The notes beneath the pieces are model-generated. The model did not search any database, was not told where the DNA came from, and saw nothing but the letters and a program-made list of their open reading frames with translations. The position numbers and the translations under genes were made by a program. From Phycisphaerae bacterium (GTDB lineage: Bacteria > Planctomycetota > Phycisphaerae > Sedimentisphaerales > SG8-4), in the NCBI GenBank assembly GCA_030614945.1, contig JAUXAH010000148.1:1-5411 (forward strand): a stretch of 5,411 nucleotides of DNA. Reading direction: 5' to 3'. Below are positions 5,387-5,411 of the stretch, one piece after another (position 1 is the stretch's first letter; every line of letters begins with the position of its first letter).

Positions 5387-5411
5387 AAAAAAAGCAGCCT
5401 GTATCCTGCAG
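5387..5411 (-). terminator. Possible 3' half of an intrinsic terminator or attenuator, cut by the window edge
   Basis: On the minus strand CTGCAGGATACAGGCTGC (5394-5411) is followed directly by seven T (5387-5393). The window ends on the self-complementary CTGCAG. If the sequence beyond mirrors this arm, the whole is a hairpin plus T-run. It would end an upstream minus-strand transcript or act as an attenuator about 160 bp before trpE. Within the window only GCAG/CTGC can pair, so this is incomplete. Confidence 0.35.

Overview
The window holds most of a tryptophan biosynthesis operon, all on the minus strand and transcribed from the right edge toward position 1. The order is trpE (anthranilate synthase component I), trpG (glutamine amidotransferase component II), trpD (anthranilate phosphoribosyltransferase), trpF (phosphoribosylanthranilate isomerase) and trpB (tryptophan synthase beta). 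trpB runs off the left edge after 320 codons. All five genes are intact where visible and keep their key residues. No trpC (indole-3-glycerol phosphate synthase) lies between trpD and trpF, so that step must be encoded elsewhere. trpA, if linked, would lie beyond the left edge.

The proteins are ordinary; the spaces between them are not. Except for the 11-bp trpF/trpB junction, every gap is largely filled with short dispersed-looking repeats. Family A (core ATTGCGAGCGCAGCGAAGCAAT) lies just upstream of trpE, trpG and trpD. Its single-arm copies at trpE and trpG point the same way, and the copy at trpD is a full inverted-repeat element. Family B (CTCTGTGGTT type) sits at the 3' ends of trpE and trpG. 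Family C is a CGTAT/TGCGTAT short tandem before trpE. Family D is a low-complexity AT-rich inverted composite that fills the trpD/trpF gap. The two single-arm A insertions are each flanked by a perfect 9-bp direct repeat (AAAACTTTC at trpG, TCCATTTCT at trpE), which looks like a target-site duplication. Removing the trpE insertion and one duplicate in silico puts a good Shine-Dalgarno (AAAAGGA) 8 nt before the trpE ATG. The present arrangement therefore appears to have displaced the trpE ribosome binding site and created a 9-codon upstream mini-ORF.

The organism cannot be named from the sequence. TrpE resembles the enteric-type subfamily (MNMGTLTGAPK signature), but TrpG and TrpD are separate proteins, as are TrpF and any TrpC, unlike the enteric fusions. 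Repeats of these styles are, from memory, common in environmental genomes such as Planctomycetota (Phycisphaerae-like) and Omnitrophota; that is a weak guess. The rightmost ~120 bp is an AT-rich leader. At the very edge is a possible terminator or attenuator half-stem with a T-run. No mobile-element protein, RNA gene or CRISPR array was seen.

Together the genes carry chorismate plus glutamine to anthranilate (TrpE/TrpG), to phosphoribosylanthranilate (TrpD), to CdRP (TrpF); then, after the missing TrpC step, indole plus serine gives tryptophan (TrpB).
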